The translations under genes were made by a program, and so were the position numbers. Shown here in pieces: positions 24,681 to 33,016 of a DNA stretch of 64,000 nucleotides. The notes below the pieces were generated by a model, which searched no databases, was not told the origin of the DNA, and worked only from the letters and a program-made list of their open reading frames with translations. Each line of letters begins with the position of its first letter. The first letter of the stretch is position 1. The DNA is from Chitinophaga rupis (GTDB lineage: Bacteria; Bacteroidota; Bacteroidia; Chitinophagales; Chitinophagaceae). The stretch lies in contig NZ_FOBB01000011.1 of NCBI RefSeq assembly GCF_900109685.1, positions 62,001-126,000 on the forward strand, written 5' to 3'.

Positions 24681-24708
24681 AAAAAGACCTGAGCGTTCAG
24701 GTCTTTTT
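24681..24708. terminator. Bidirectional terminator between receptor and siderophore operon
   Basis: AAAAAGACCTGA (24681-24692) and its exact complement TCAGGTCTTTTT (24697-24708) enclose a 4-base loop, with A and T tracts on both sides. It serves the plus-strand receptor gene and the minus-strand biosynthetic operon. Confidence 0.9.
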
Positions 24709-24712
24709 TGTT

Positions 24713-26083
24713 TTATACCTTTTCGGCCAGGCCCATTTGTTGCATGGCAGTATAATCCACTTTCCCGTTGGGCGTTAATAAGAACTCATCCACCTGCTGT
24801 ATCCGGAAGACGCTAACATGCAGCTGCAGCTTTTCGCTTAGTAATTGCTTAATGGCGCTACTATCCAGCGCTCCCAGGTGCTGCACCAGCAGGTACTTAT
24901 CTTCCACGCCTATGCATGCCACTGTTCCTCCATTCAGCGTATTTTTCAGGATGGCCTCTACCTCATCCAGGTTCACACGGGTGCCAAAGAGCTTTACAAA
25001 CCGTTTCATGCGGCCGGTAATGTAATAGTAGCCGTCCGCATCTTTTTCAGCCATATCACCGGTATACAAAACGGGGTGGTGGTCAAAGGTTTGCAGATCC
25101 GCTGTGCCGGTAGCATAACCGCCAAACACATTAGGGCCCGTGTATACCAGCTCCTGCGTGTCGGGGCTTATATCAAAACGGCCGTTCTTAACGGGTATGC
25201 CAATGGAGCCGGCCTTGCTGAGCAGCGCCTCTGGCGGCAGGTAGGCCATACGTGCCGTGGCTTCCGTTTGCCCGTACATAATGTAAAACCGTTTATCCCG
25301 GACAGCCATATATTCCCCGAAGGTTTTGGCCAACACCGGGCTAAGCCTGCCGCCGGCCTGGGTCATATACCGCAGGGAGGCGTATTCTTTTTTACAGAAC
25401 CCAATGCGGTGCAGCATTTCATATACATAGGGCACCCCTGCTACCGACGTGTAACCATAGCGGTTAAAATCTTCCCAGAACTCTTTTTGCACTACATCCC
25501 GGCTGGTACATACCACCTGCCCGCCGGCTATGCTATTGGTGGTAAAAACAGATAACCCGTATGAATAAAATACCGGCAGGGTAAGCGGGGTTACATCATG
25601 GTGCTGTATTGGTAAATAGTCAATGATAGATAAGGCATTCTGCACCAGGTTATCCTCCGACAGCTTTACAAACTTGGGAGAGCCGGTGGTGCCGGAAGTG
25701 CTTAACAACACTTTAATATCCGGGTGAATAGAGTATCCGGCTTGCACCGTATTCTTGAACAGGCGGACAGTAGCTTCAAATCCTTCCACGGCTGTGCGGG
25801 ATGGATCGTAGATATAACAGGGCCTGTACAGCTGCTCCAGCTGCTGCTTGTAAGCTATGTTTAGCTTAGGGCTCAGTAAAGCAATGGTGAACGGGCTATC
25901 CAGGAAGTTTAATAAAGCTTCAATAGCGGCAATGCTGTTATCAAGATATAAGAATGCCAGGCCATGCTGCGGCTCAAGATCCAGGGTATGTGTAAGATCA
26001 CTTACCCCAAAATGCTGTCCCGTAGCGGCATCTACATATTCCAGCTGGGGGTTGGCGGCTATCAGGTCATACAATTTTGTCAT
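24713..26083 (-). CDS. Free-standing AMP-forming acyl/amino-acid ligase
   Basis: A 456-residue ANL-family adenylating enzyme. Core motifs are STSGTTGSPK (residues 128-137), YGQTEATARM, the hinge YTGDMAEKDADGYYYITGR, and C-terminal LTPNGKVDY with the catalytic Lys about 441. It would activate a carboxylic acid as acyl-AMP and load it onto the adjacent carrier protein, whose stop codon overlaps its start by 1 base. It is the last gene of the siderophore operon. Similar ligase/carrier pairs also occur in surface-polysaccharide loci, so the acid is unknown. A role in acylating the siderophore is a hypothesis. Confidence 0.88.
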   Translation of the reverse strand: MTKLYDLIAANPQLEYVDAATGQHFGVSDLTHTLDLEPQHGLAFLYLDNSIAAIEALLNFLDSPFTIALLSPKLNIAYKQQLEQLYRPCYIYDPSRTAVEGFEATVRLFKNTVQAGYSIHPDIKVLLSTSGTTGSPKFVKLSEDNLVQNALSIIDYLPIQHHDVTPLTLPVFYSYGLSVFTTNSIAGGQVVCTSRDVVQKEFWEDFNRYGYTSVAGVPYVYEMLHRIGFCKKEYASLRYMTQAGGRLSPVLAKTFGEYMAVRDKRFYIMYGQTEATARMAYLPPEALLSKAGSIGIPVKNGRFDISPDTQELVYTGPNVFGGYATGTADLQTFDHHPVLYTGDMAEKDADGYYYITGRMKRFVKLFGTRVNLDEVEAILKNTLNGGTVACIGVEDKYLLVQHLGALDSSAIKQLLSEKLQLHVSVFRIQQVDEFLLTPNGKVDYTAMQQMGLAEKV

Positions 26084-26325
26084 CAGTCAATAGCTATTTG
26101 ATGTTTGCGCAGTGTTTCCTTTACTTTTTCCACGCTGCTCATTTCCAGCACTTCTTCCGTATCAATAGAAATATTAAAAGCAGCTTCCAGCTCAGTGATC
26201 AGATAAATGTGTGATACCGAATCCCATTCCGGGATGCTTTGATAGCTCAGCTCATTGGTGACCTGCGCTGCGGGGATGGATAAAGCGGCAGCGAATATAT
26301 CCTGCAATTGTTGTGTTGCGTTCAT
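26083..26325 (-). CDS. Acyl carrier protein
   Basis: An 80-residue four-helix carrier protein. The phosphopantetheine site is Ser36 in PEWDSVSHIYLI, a D-S motif in the usual position, followed by the acidic helix TELEAAFNISIDTEEVLEM. It overlaps the downstream AMP-ligase gene by 1 base, so the two are translationally coupled and form a loading pair. It is clearly not the fatty-acid AcpP by context. Confidence 0.92.
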   Translation of the reverse strand: MNATQQLQDIFAAALSIPAAQVTNELSYQSIPEWDSVSHIYLITELEAAFNISIDTEEVLEMSSVEKVKETLRKHQIAID

Positions 26326-26331
26326 GTTAAA

Positions 26332-27738
26332 TTATATTTTTACTTTTTTCCAGTTACCTCTTTTAAAAACAGTGATACAGGCAGCGGCCAATACCAGCTC
26401 TGATGCCAGGATGGCAATGAAAATACCTTGTGCGCCCCAGCTGTAATGCAGGCCCAGTAAGTAAGCCAGCGGCAGCTGTGTAACGTAGAACATCAGCACA
26501 TACAGTAAGGTTACTACGTGTACGGAACCGGCTGCGTTCAGCGAGCGGGAAATGACCATGGTATATCCAAAGAAAAAATAGGCAATGGCCATATAGCGCA
26601 GGTACAGCGCTGCGTTTTGTGCAACAATGGTTTCCCGGGTAAATAAATGCACAATGTTTTCCCCGGCCAGCAATAACACCAGGGCAATAGCCCCCAGGAA
26701 GAACATGTTAAAAGTGCCGGTTTTCCATACAGACTGTTCTGCCCTTTCCGGTTGACCTGCGCCCAGGTTTTGCCCGGTTAATACACCGGCGGCATTGGCA
26801 ATACCCCATGCCGGTAATACGGTGAACATAATAATGCGGTTAGCCACAATGTAACCGGCCAGCACACTCTCCCCCAGCTTTGCTACAATAATGATCATCA
26901 GAAAACGGCTGGATGAGGGCACCAGGTATTGTACCGTACCGGAAGCCGCCAGCTTTAACAGCCGTTTAATAATGTCCGGTACCAGCATCAATTGCTTTTT
27001 GCCGATCACGATCCTTTTTTCCTGCGTGGCAAAATACCAGCATTGGTAGCCCACACCTATGCAATTGGCAATACCAGTGGCCATAGCGGCGCCCAGCAAA
27101 CCAAAGGCAGGTATAGGTCCTGCCCCAAAGATCAGAACAGCGCATAACACGGCATTCACCGCATTGGACAACATCAGCGTGCGCATAGCCATAGCGGCAT
27201 TACCGGCCCCGCGGAACACACCGTTCAGCAATACGCGCATCACCACAAAAATGATACAGCCAAACATAATGCGGGAAAACAGGTCGCCTTCCACTACCAG
27301 CGACGGTGAAGCGCCTGCCAGCTGCAGAATGCCTTTGTTAAAGCACATAGCCAGCACACTAAACAATACGGAAAGTACAATGCCCAGGTAAATGGCCTGC
27401 ATAGCAGCCAAGCCGGCGGTTTGCGGTTTCTTTTCCCCTACCCGCCTGGATATGATGGCCGTAGCTGCAATGCTTAAACCCATTGCTACAGAATGGAAAA
27501 TGATGATCACAGAATTGGTAATACCTACAATAGTAATAGCCCGTTCTCCCAGGCTGCTTACAAACAGCAGGTCCACCATTACAAACAATGATTCCATGGC
27601 CAGCTCCAGCATGGTGGGCACGGATAATAAGAACGTAGCGCGGTTCACACTACCGGAGGTAAAATCTTTTTCGGTGCCGGCAATAGCATGTTTCAATAAA
27701 TTAAATATAGAGCGGGCTCTGAAAAGCACAGCGTTCAT
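26332..27738 (-). CDS. MATE family efflux transporter
   Basis: A 468-residue, 12-helix MATE exporter with two homologous six-helix halves (SVPTMLELAMESLFVMVDLLFV in the first and MFTVLPAWGIANAAGVLTGQNLGAG in the second). It uses a Na+ or H+ gradient to expel organic compounds. Lying inside the siderophore operon, it is the best candidate for siderophore export. The ATG at 27738 was chosen over an in-frame TTG two codons upstream. Confidence 0.92.
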   Translation of the reverse strand: MNAVLFRARSIFNLLKHAIAGTEKDFTSGSVNRATFLLSVPTMLELAMESLFVMVDLLFVSSLGERAITIVGITNSVIIIFHSVAMGLSIAATAIISRRVGEKKPQTAGLAAMQAIYLGIVLSVLFSVLAMCFNKGILQLAGASPSLVVEGDLFSRIMFGCIIFVVMRVLLNGVFRGAGNAAMAMRTLMLSNAVNAVLCAVLIFGAGPIPAFGLLGAAMATGIANCIGVGYQCWYFATQEKRIVIGKKQLMLVPDIIKRLLKLAASGTVQYLVPSSSRFLMIIIVAKLGESVLAGYIVANRIIMFTVLPAWGIANAAGVLTGQNLGAGQPERAEQSVWKTGTFNMFFLGAIALVLLLAGENIVHLFTRETIVAQNAALYLRYMAIAYFFFGYTMVISRSLNAAGSVHVVTLLYVLMFYVTQLPLAYLLGLHYSWGAQGIFIAILASELVLAAACITVFKRGNWKKVKI

Positions 27739-27754
27739 GAGCAATGGTTTAACG

Positions 27755-29089
27755 TTAAAAATGTTCCTGCACCAGCTGTTCTACAGGCGCTTTTGCAGCA
27801 GCCACGCCAAATTCCTGGTAAGCAATACGTTCCTCTACCTTGTAGATCTCTTTACCGGCTATGGTATTAATGATGCGGGAATTGCGGTAAGCGCCCATCC
27901 CAAGGTCGGGCGTTACAAAGCCATGGGTGTGCAGCTCCACGTTCTGAACAAAGATCTCGCTGTTGTTAATGTCAATGGTATAGTTGCGATGCACATCCGG
28001 CAGCTTATCCGGCATACGGCGTATGCGTTCATGAATGCCCTGTATAAATGCAGGCTCATTATACTTATAGCCGGTAGCCAGCACCACCGCATTGGTATGG
28101 TGTGTAAACGGCTGTTGCTGCTGCACCTGTGTAAATTGTAAAGCGTAAGCATGTTGCCCGGCACCGGCAGTAATGCTGTTTAGCTCACTGCAGGTTTTCA
28201 GCTGCACATTTAAGGTTTGCCCGCCCACACTCATTTCATACAGGGTATCAAAAATTTCGTTGATGAGGGCATAATTAATGCCTTTGAACAATGGGTTTTG
28301 TGTCGATAAGATCTTGCGGCGTTTTTCTGGCGGCATGTTGTAAAAATAATCCACATACTCCGGGGAGGTCAGCTCCAACGTGAGTTTGGAGTACTCCATC
28401 GGGTAAAATCTTTCTGCCCGGGTGATCCAGTCCAGCTGAAAACCGTTCCTGGTTTCCGGCAGCAGGTCGTGAAAAATCTCCGCAGCGCTTTGCCCCGAAC
28501 CAATAATAGTAAGCGCTCCTTGCTTCAAAATATTGGCTTTGTTAGATAAGTACTCCGATGTGTGGATCACGTTCGGCAACACCGCCCTGTTCACAAATGC
28601 CGGTACATAAGGCTGGGTACCGGTTCCCAGCACCAGCCTTTCCGCATAATAGGTGGTTAACTGGCCGGTTTTAGTATTTTGCACGCTTACCTCATACAGC
28701 TCATTGTTATAAGCTACTGATACTACTTTGTGCGAAAACCGGCAGGAGGGTAATTGCTCAATCACCCACTTGCAATACTGGTTATATTCCTTGCGCAGCA
28801 TGTAAAAACTTTCCCGGATAAAGAACGGGTACAGCCGGTTTGTTTGTTTCAGAAAATTCAGCCAGCTGAAATGGCTGGTAGGATCGGCCATGGTAACCAA
28901 GTCCGTGCCCATGAAAGGGGTTTGCAAAGTAGCATTGTCTAACATCAACCCGGGATGCCAGTCAAACACATCACCCTGGTCAAAGAAAACAGCATGCACG
29001 CTTTTAACCGGGTGTAACAATGCAGCCAGCCCCAGGTTAAAAGGACCAATGCCAATGCCGATGAGATGATATACCTGTTGTTTATTCAT
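27755..29089 (-). CDS. Lysine/ornithine/diamine N-hydroxylase (IucD/RhbE/DesB type)
   Basis: A 444-residue flavin monooxygenase that N-hydroxylates a terminal amine using NADPH and O2, the step that makes hydroxamates. It has the FAD motif GIGIGPFNLGLA (residues 11-22), the NADPH motif TIIGSGQSAAEIFHDLL and the late ATG motif VLATGYKYNEP. Sequence alone does not tell amino acid from diamine as substrate. The presence of a decarboxylase in the same operon favours a diamine such as cadaverine or hydroxycadaverine. Confidence 0.93.
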   Translation of the reverse strand: MNKQQVYHLIGIGIGPFNLGLAALLHPVKSVHAVFFDQGDVFDWHPGLMLDNATLQTPFMGTDLVTMADPTSHFSWLNFLKQTNRLYPFFIRESFYMLRKEYNQYCKWVIEQLPSCRFSHKVVSVAYNNELYEVSVQNTKTGQLTTYYAERLVLGTGTQPYVPAFVNRAVLPNVIHTSEYLSNKANILKQGALTIIGSGQSAAEIFHDLLPETRNGFQLDWITRAERFYPMEYSKLTLELTSPEYVDYFYNMPPEKRRKILSTQNPLFKGINYALINEIFDTLYEMSVGGQTLNVQLKTCSELNSITAGAGQHAYALQFTQVQQQQPFTHHTNAVVLATGYKYNEPAFIQGIHERIRRMPDKLPDVHRNYTIDINNSEIFVQNVELHTHGFVTPDLGMGAYRNSRIINTIAGKEIYKVEERIAYQEFGVAAAKAPVEQLVQEHF

Positions 29090-29090
29090 T

Positions 29091-30389
29091 TTAAATTTGT
29101 TTTACTGTTTGTGGGGTAATGTGCTGTGCCTCCGGGAATTTGGCCCAATACCATTCCCGGTAACAGAAATTCAGGTTAGCTTTTTTATGCGGCAGCTCAA
29201 TCACCTTCTCTATCCTGAAGCCTACATGTGCTTTATTCATAATAGCTGCCAGGGATTCTACCGATCCTTCACCCACCATTTTGCCCACCTGTGGTTGCGC
29301 AAATACAAAATCCAGCATGGATTGGGTGGATGGGGAGGCAAATTTTTTCCTGGGATCAGTAGGTGCAATAAACTGGTGCGTGCCATAATCAGTGGGCAAC
29401 GCATCATAGTACTCAGCCAGCATATCGCGCACTACCCAGTACACTTCAAAATTGTATGTAGGCTCACCGTTTATTTCACCAATGTAGCTATGGGCGGCAT
29501 TGCCCGGTAACATAGTACGGTAGTAGGTTTCCAGCTGCTGTAAAGGCCAGTCCATTTTCCAGATCTTTTTAGCATGCTCCCGGTTAAACCAGTCGTGCAC
29601 CATTTCCAGATCACGGTCTATATCAAACGGGCGTATGCTTACCGTTACATTTTCTTTAGGAAAATAGCGGCTGTATACCGTGCCTGTGCCTGTTGGGTTA
29701 ATGAGCGCCCTGGAAAAGAAGTGCTTGTGTAAAGGGTTGGGGGTATTTCGCAGCTTGTTATTGGATAACAGCTGTTTAATTACACCGGTGCTATCTGCCG
29801 CCTCCAATGTTTGAATAGCGTGGTACGCCAGCTGAATTAAATGAATTTCATTTGCCTGGTAATGATAGCCCAGCGCACCTATAACCGGCATCAGGTTATC
29901 AATAATGAATGCCTCTGCATAGGCTAATCCATTCTCTGTTAACGATGGCAGGTATTGCTGCAAATAGCTTTCAAACCAGGCTATAGGATCAGGTATTCCC
30001 TGCGGTACATCCGGCAACGGATCTATGCGTGTTGCGCTCACAGACGGTGCACAGCGCTCAATAATAGCGGCCAGGCGGTCTGCATCTATTACTTTTATTA
30101 TGCCTGTAGCTACCTCTCTTTCTCCTGCAGGAAGATCATAAACGTGATACCCGCTCTCTGAAAAATATTTCAGGGGTACAAACACTTCCAACCCAATGGA
30201 TGAAAAGTCCAGGCGCAGGTGTAATGCATAACCGGTAGTTTTAAAGAACGCGGCCAGCGGTGCGTCATATTTTGGCATACCCCCATAACAACTGCTGTTA
30301 TTGAGCTCCCGGCAGCAGTAATGAAGCAGCGCCGGAATTTTTTCACTTTGTGTTTGCGTTATTGGCGGACTAATAACCTGTATCTCCAT
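29091..30389 (-). CDS. Siderophore N-acyltransferase (IucB/RhbD-like GNAT) with long N-terminal extension
   Basis: A 432-residue protein. Residues about 249-432 form an IucB/AlcB-type GNAT domain (VSIRPFDIDRDLEMVHDW, then a C-terminal VGFRIEKVIELPHKKANL), which acylates the hydroxylamine using acyl-CoA. Residues 1-248 are an additional region with a helical second half (YAEAFIIDNLMPVIGALGYHYQ) that I cannot assign. Stand-alone RhbD or DesC enzymes are much shorter. The extension might be a docking domain for the carrier protein or a second catalytic unit. It is 1 bp upstream of the hydroxylase gene in the operon. Confidence 0.85.
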   Translation of the reverse strand: MEIQVISPPITQTQSEKIPALLHYCCRELNNSSCYGGMPKYDAPLAAFFKTTGYALHLRLDFSSIGLEVFVPLKYFSESGYHVYDLPAGEREVATGIIKVIDADRLAAIIERCAPSVSATRIDPLPDVPQGIPDPIAWFESYLQQYLPSLTENGLAYAEAFIIDNLMPVIGALGYHYQANEIHLIQLAYHAIQTLEAADSTGVIKQLLSNNKLRNTPNPLHKHFFSRALINPTGTGTVYSRYFPKENVTVSIRPFDIDRDLEMVHDWFNREHAKKIWKMDWPLQQLETYYRTMLPGNAAHSYIGEINGEPTYNFEVYWVVRDMLAEYYDALPTDYGTHQFIAPTDPRKKFASPSTQSMLDFVFAQPQVGKMVGEGSVESLAAIMNKAHVGFRIEKVIELPHKKANLNFCYREWYWAKFPEAQHITPQTVKQI

Positions 30390-30390
30390 T

Positions 30391-31185
30391 TTAATTTTTT
30401 ATTTTAATTAACCATGCACGTATTTCAGCTACTGCCAGCTGCACGCGCAGCCTGCCGAATAGCTGTCCCTGCTCCGGTGTAGCCATACAGGGATCACCGG
30501 AAACACCGGCAGCATCCAGCGGGCCGTTACCACCTTTGGTAGTGTCACCGCTGGCGAAATAAGCGTGTCTAACAGCTGCTGGTGTGGCAGCCCATGTTTC
30601 TGCAGCATCCCACAAACCTCCATGTCCGCCGGGCACCTGGCCCCTGGCGGCAATCATGGCTTCTATTTGCGTTCTTGCTTTTGCATAGCCATCGCTGGAA
30701 AAAAATACGCGTACACCCTTTGGCTGCAGCGTGCTGTCTAAACGGGCAGCCAGTATTTTTAAAGGCTGCTGGCTGTTGAAATGATCGCTGAGCAATACTA
30801 TGTACCGGAAACCAGCCATCACCATGCTGCGCACCAGGTCTTCATGCACGCTGGTAAATGTTTGATCGCTCAGGGAAATAGTTCCCGGGAAGCGTTCCAG
30901 CACCGGGTGATTTGGCGCAAAGGGCAGTATAGGCGCTATCAGCGTATTCCCTAAACTATCTGCAATTTGCGCGGCATACCGGCGCACCCGGTAATTATGC
31001 TTACCCAATACCAGGTGCGGGCCGGATGCCTCTGTACCACCACTAAAGATCAATACCGTTTGTGCACCGGCACGGATCCTGGCAGCCAGCTCCCGCGAGG
31101 TCAGATCTTCCATGAACAGCTGCTGCGCATGCAGCCGGCTGCACACTAACAGGGCCAGCAGGCAAATACTGATTAGCTTTCTCAT
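30391..31185 (-). CDS. Exported creatininase-family protein
   Basis: A 264-residue protein with a signal peptide (MRKLISICLLALLVCSRLHAQ), so periplasmic. The creatininase fold is recognisable in GGTEASGPHLVLGKHNYR and LLSDHFNSQQP. Compared with creatininase, the Glu and His of the first motif remain. The following metal-ligand Asp is replaced by Lys/His, and the H-A-G-E motif reads GGHGGLWDAAET. It may belong to a divergent amidohydrolase-like subfamily. Its ATG overlaps the synthetase stop by 4 bases (31182-31185), so it is firmly in the siderophore operon. A role in processing the ferric siderophore in the periplasm is possible. Confidence 0.82.
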   Translation of the reverse strand: MRKLISICLLALLVCSRLHAQQLFMEDLTSRELAARIRAGAQTVLIFSGGTEASGPHLVLGKHNYRVRRYAAQIADSLGNTLIAPILPFAPNHPVLERFPGTISLSDQTFTSVHEDLVRSMVMAGFRYIVLLSDHFNSQQPLKILAARLDSTLQPKGVRVFFSSDGYAKARTQIEAMIAARGQVPGGHGGLWDAAETWAATPAAVRHAYFASGDTTKGGNGPLDAAGVSGDPCMATPEQGQLFGRLRVQLAVAEIRAWLIKIKN

Positions 31186-33005
31186 ACTATTTCCAGTTGC
31201 GGACGCAGTTTGGTTTTAAAAGCAGCCACCGGGTTCTGTAAGCTACCCACTGAATGCACCTCAAAAGGATTAGCGCGGTTGCGCAGCTGCCGGTTATTAC
31301 TGATCTGCATCTTATTCAGCGCATCCGGGTTAAACTGCGGTACAAACAGATCGTCGCGTTTAAACTTTGCCGCCAGTTCGGGATGCGCCTGCTGGTACTG
31401 TAATATTGTTTCCGCAACCAGCTCCCAGAAACGGGTTTCCGGGTAATCTGCATGCTCCACCAAAATGGCGGAGATGAAACGGAAAATGGAATCAAATACC
31501 TGGGTAAAGATGGGCAGCGTACGCGCTTCTTCAGCCACCGGTACCAACAGGCGTTTAGCCGCTTCCGGTAGTACGGTATCTGCATTCATAACAGATACTT
31601 CCTCTCCAATGTCTTTCATGATGGCCCTTACCGGTACATTATTCTCCAGCACCAGTATCAGGTTTTCCCCATGTGGCATAAATACCATATCGTATTTATA
31701 AAAGCAGTGCAGCAGGGGACTCATATAACAGTAGAAATATTGACGCAGCCAGGCATCTGTATCCCTCCCGGAGCTGCGGATCAGTTCCGGAAGTAAGGCA
31801 TTGCCATTTACATCTACATGCAGCAGCGCGGCCATGGTCATCAGGCGCTGGCCCGGTTGCACTTTCGGCATTGGGCTTTCACGCCATAAGGCGGCCAGCA
31901 TTTTTTTATAAGGGCTATCTGTTTTGGTGGCCTGCTCATAAATATGATTGGAATAACCCGTGGTGGCTATTTCCCGCAGGGTACAAAAACCTGTTTCCTG
32001 CAAATAGGCATCTCCTTCTACCAGCGTATGCACCCATTCATTAATTACCGGGGTGGTACGCATAAAGTAGGGCGATAATCCCCGTACATAACCCATGTTT
32101 AAAATAGACAGCGCTGTTTTTACATAGTATTTCTGCGGCTGATCTACATTAAAAAAAGTACGGATAGACTGCTGGGGCAAATACTGGTCATCCCCGTAAC
32201 CCAGATATACCAGCTTATGGGCGGCAATATCCGGCGCAAAAATGCCGGCCAGCTTATTAAACCACTGCCAGGGATGCACCGGCATAAAAATATATTGCGC
32301 CGGATCCAATGCTTTCCCGGTAAGTATTGCATTAAAGGCGGCTACTTTTTTGGCGCCCAGCTCCTGCTGTTGCACCTGCTCGTAGGTAAGCGGGGCTATG
32401 CTGGTAAATTCCGTACAGTCCCGGCGGCCGGCTAGCCATATTAAAGAGAATGGTGTAGCAGCTTCCGGCGCAAAACTTCTATAGTCCGTAGCATCAAAAC
32501 CTATACGCCCATTGTTGGCTACAAAGCGGGGATGCCCGGTCATGGCATGCTCTATTTCCTGGTAACCTGCGGTGGCCAGGTATGCTGCGGAAGGCCCTTC
32601 CTGTGTATGGATGTAAGCGCTGCCATACAGCGTAGCGCTTACTTCTTCCATATACACCGGCAGCAGTGCCGGGTCCATGTTCATCTGTTCATTAAATTCC
32701 ACTATGAAGGCCAGCGCATCCAAAGGTGCATATACGCCATCAATCAATTTTTTTATAGAGGGTGTATCAATATACCAATGCCGGAGCTGCAAAATTTTTG
32801 CGCGGAAATGATAGACCACTTTTATACTTTCTGCAGACAGCGTATAATAATTCCATCCCTCTTTTGCATACTCAAATGCAGGCGTTATAATTTGCTCGTG
32901 GGCAAACTCCGCAATCATTTTCCGGATATGCAGGCGGTTCACCTTTTCCCAGACAGCCGGTTGCAGGTGGGCCACCGCTTCCCGGGGATCTATTGAATAA
33001 GACAT
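31182..33005 (-). CDS. IucA/IucC-family NIS siderophore synthetase, copy B
   Basis: A 607-residue ATP-dependent synthetase that joins carboxylates to amines or alcohols by acyl-adenylation. It has the ATP-site motif GHPRFVANNGRIGFDATDYR near residue 185, HPWQWFNKLAGIFAPDI, SIRTFFNV, and the FhuF-like C-terminal segment MPHGENLILVLENNVPVRAI. The GHPxFVANNGRIG wording is like DesD/AlcC/RhbC-type (type C) synthetases. By eye it is somewhat over half identical to copy A along its whole length. It overlaps the creatininase gene by 4 bases and is 11 bp downstream of copy A's stop. Confidence 0.94.
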   Translation of the reverse strand: MSYSIDPREAVAHLQPAVWEKVNRLHIRKMIAEFAHEQIITPAFEYAKEGWNYYTLSAESIKVVYHFRAKILQLRHWYIDTPSIKKLIDGVYAPLDALAFIVEFNEQMNMDPALLPVYMEEVSATLYGSAYIHTQEGPSAAYLATAGYQEIEHAMTGHPRFVANNGRIGFDATDYRSFAPEAATPFSLIWLAGRRDCTEFTSIAPLTYEQVQQQELGAKKVAAFNAILTGKALDPAQYIFMPVHPWQWFNKLAGIFAPDIAAHKLVYLGYGDDQYLPQQSIRTFFNVDQPQKYYVKTALSILNMGYVRGLSPYFMRTTPVINEWVHTLVEGDAYLQETGFCTLREIATTGYSNHIYEQATKTDSPYKKMLAALWRESPMPKVQPGQRLMTMAALLHVDVNGNALLPELIRSSGRDTDAWLRQYFYCYMSPLLHCFYKYDMVFMPHGENLILVLENNVPVRAIMKDIGEEVSVMNADTVLPEAAKRLLVPVAEEARTLPIFTQVFDSIFRFISAILVEHADYPETRFWELVAETILQYQQAHPELAAKFKRDDLFVPQFNPDALNKMQISNNRQLRNRANPFEVHSVGSLQNPVAAFKTKLRPQLEIV

Positions 33006-33016
33006 GATATTGCTGT

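Noticed and set aside
24845..25555. Long plus-strand open frame of 236 codons
   Set aside because: It is antisense to the AMP-ligase gene, has an unusual Cys/His/Arg-rich composition, and the minus-strand frame carries all ANL-family motifs.
27392..28141. Plus-strand open frame of 249 codons
   Set aside because: It crosses the ends of the MATE and N-hydroxylase genes in antisense and has no recognisable motif.
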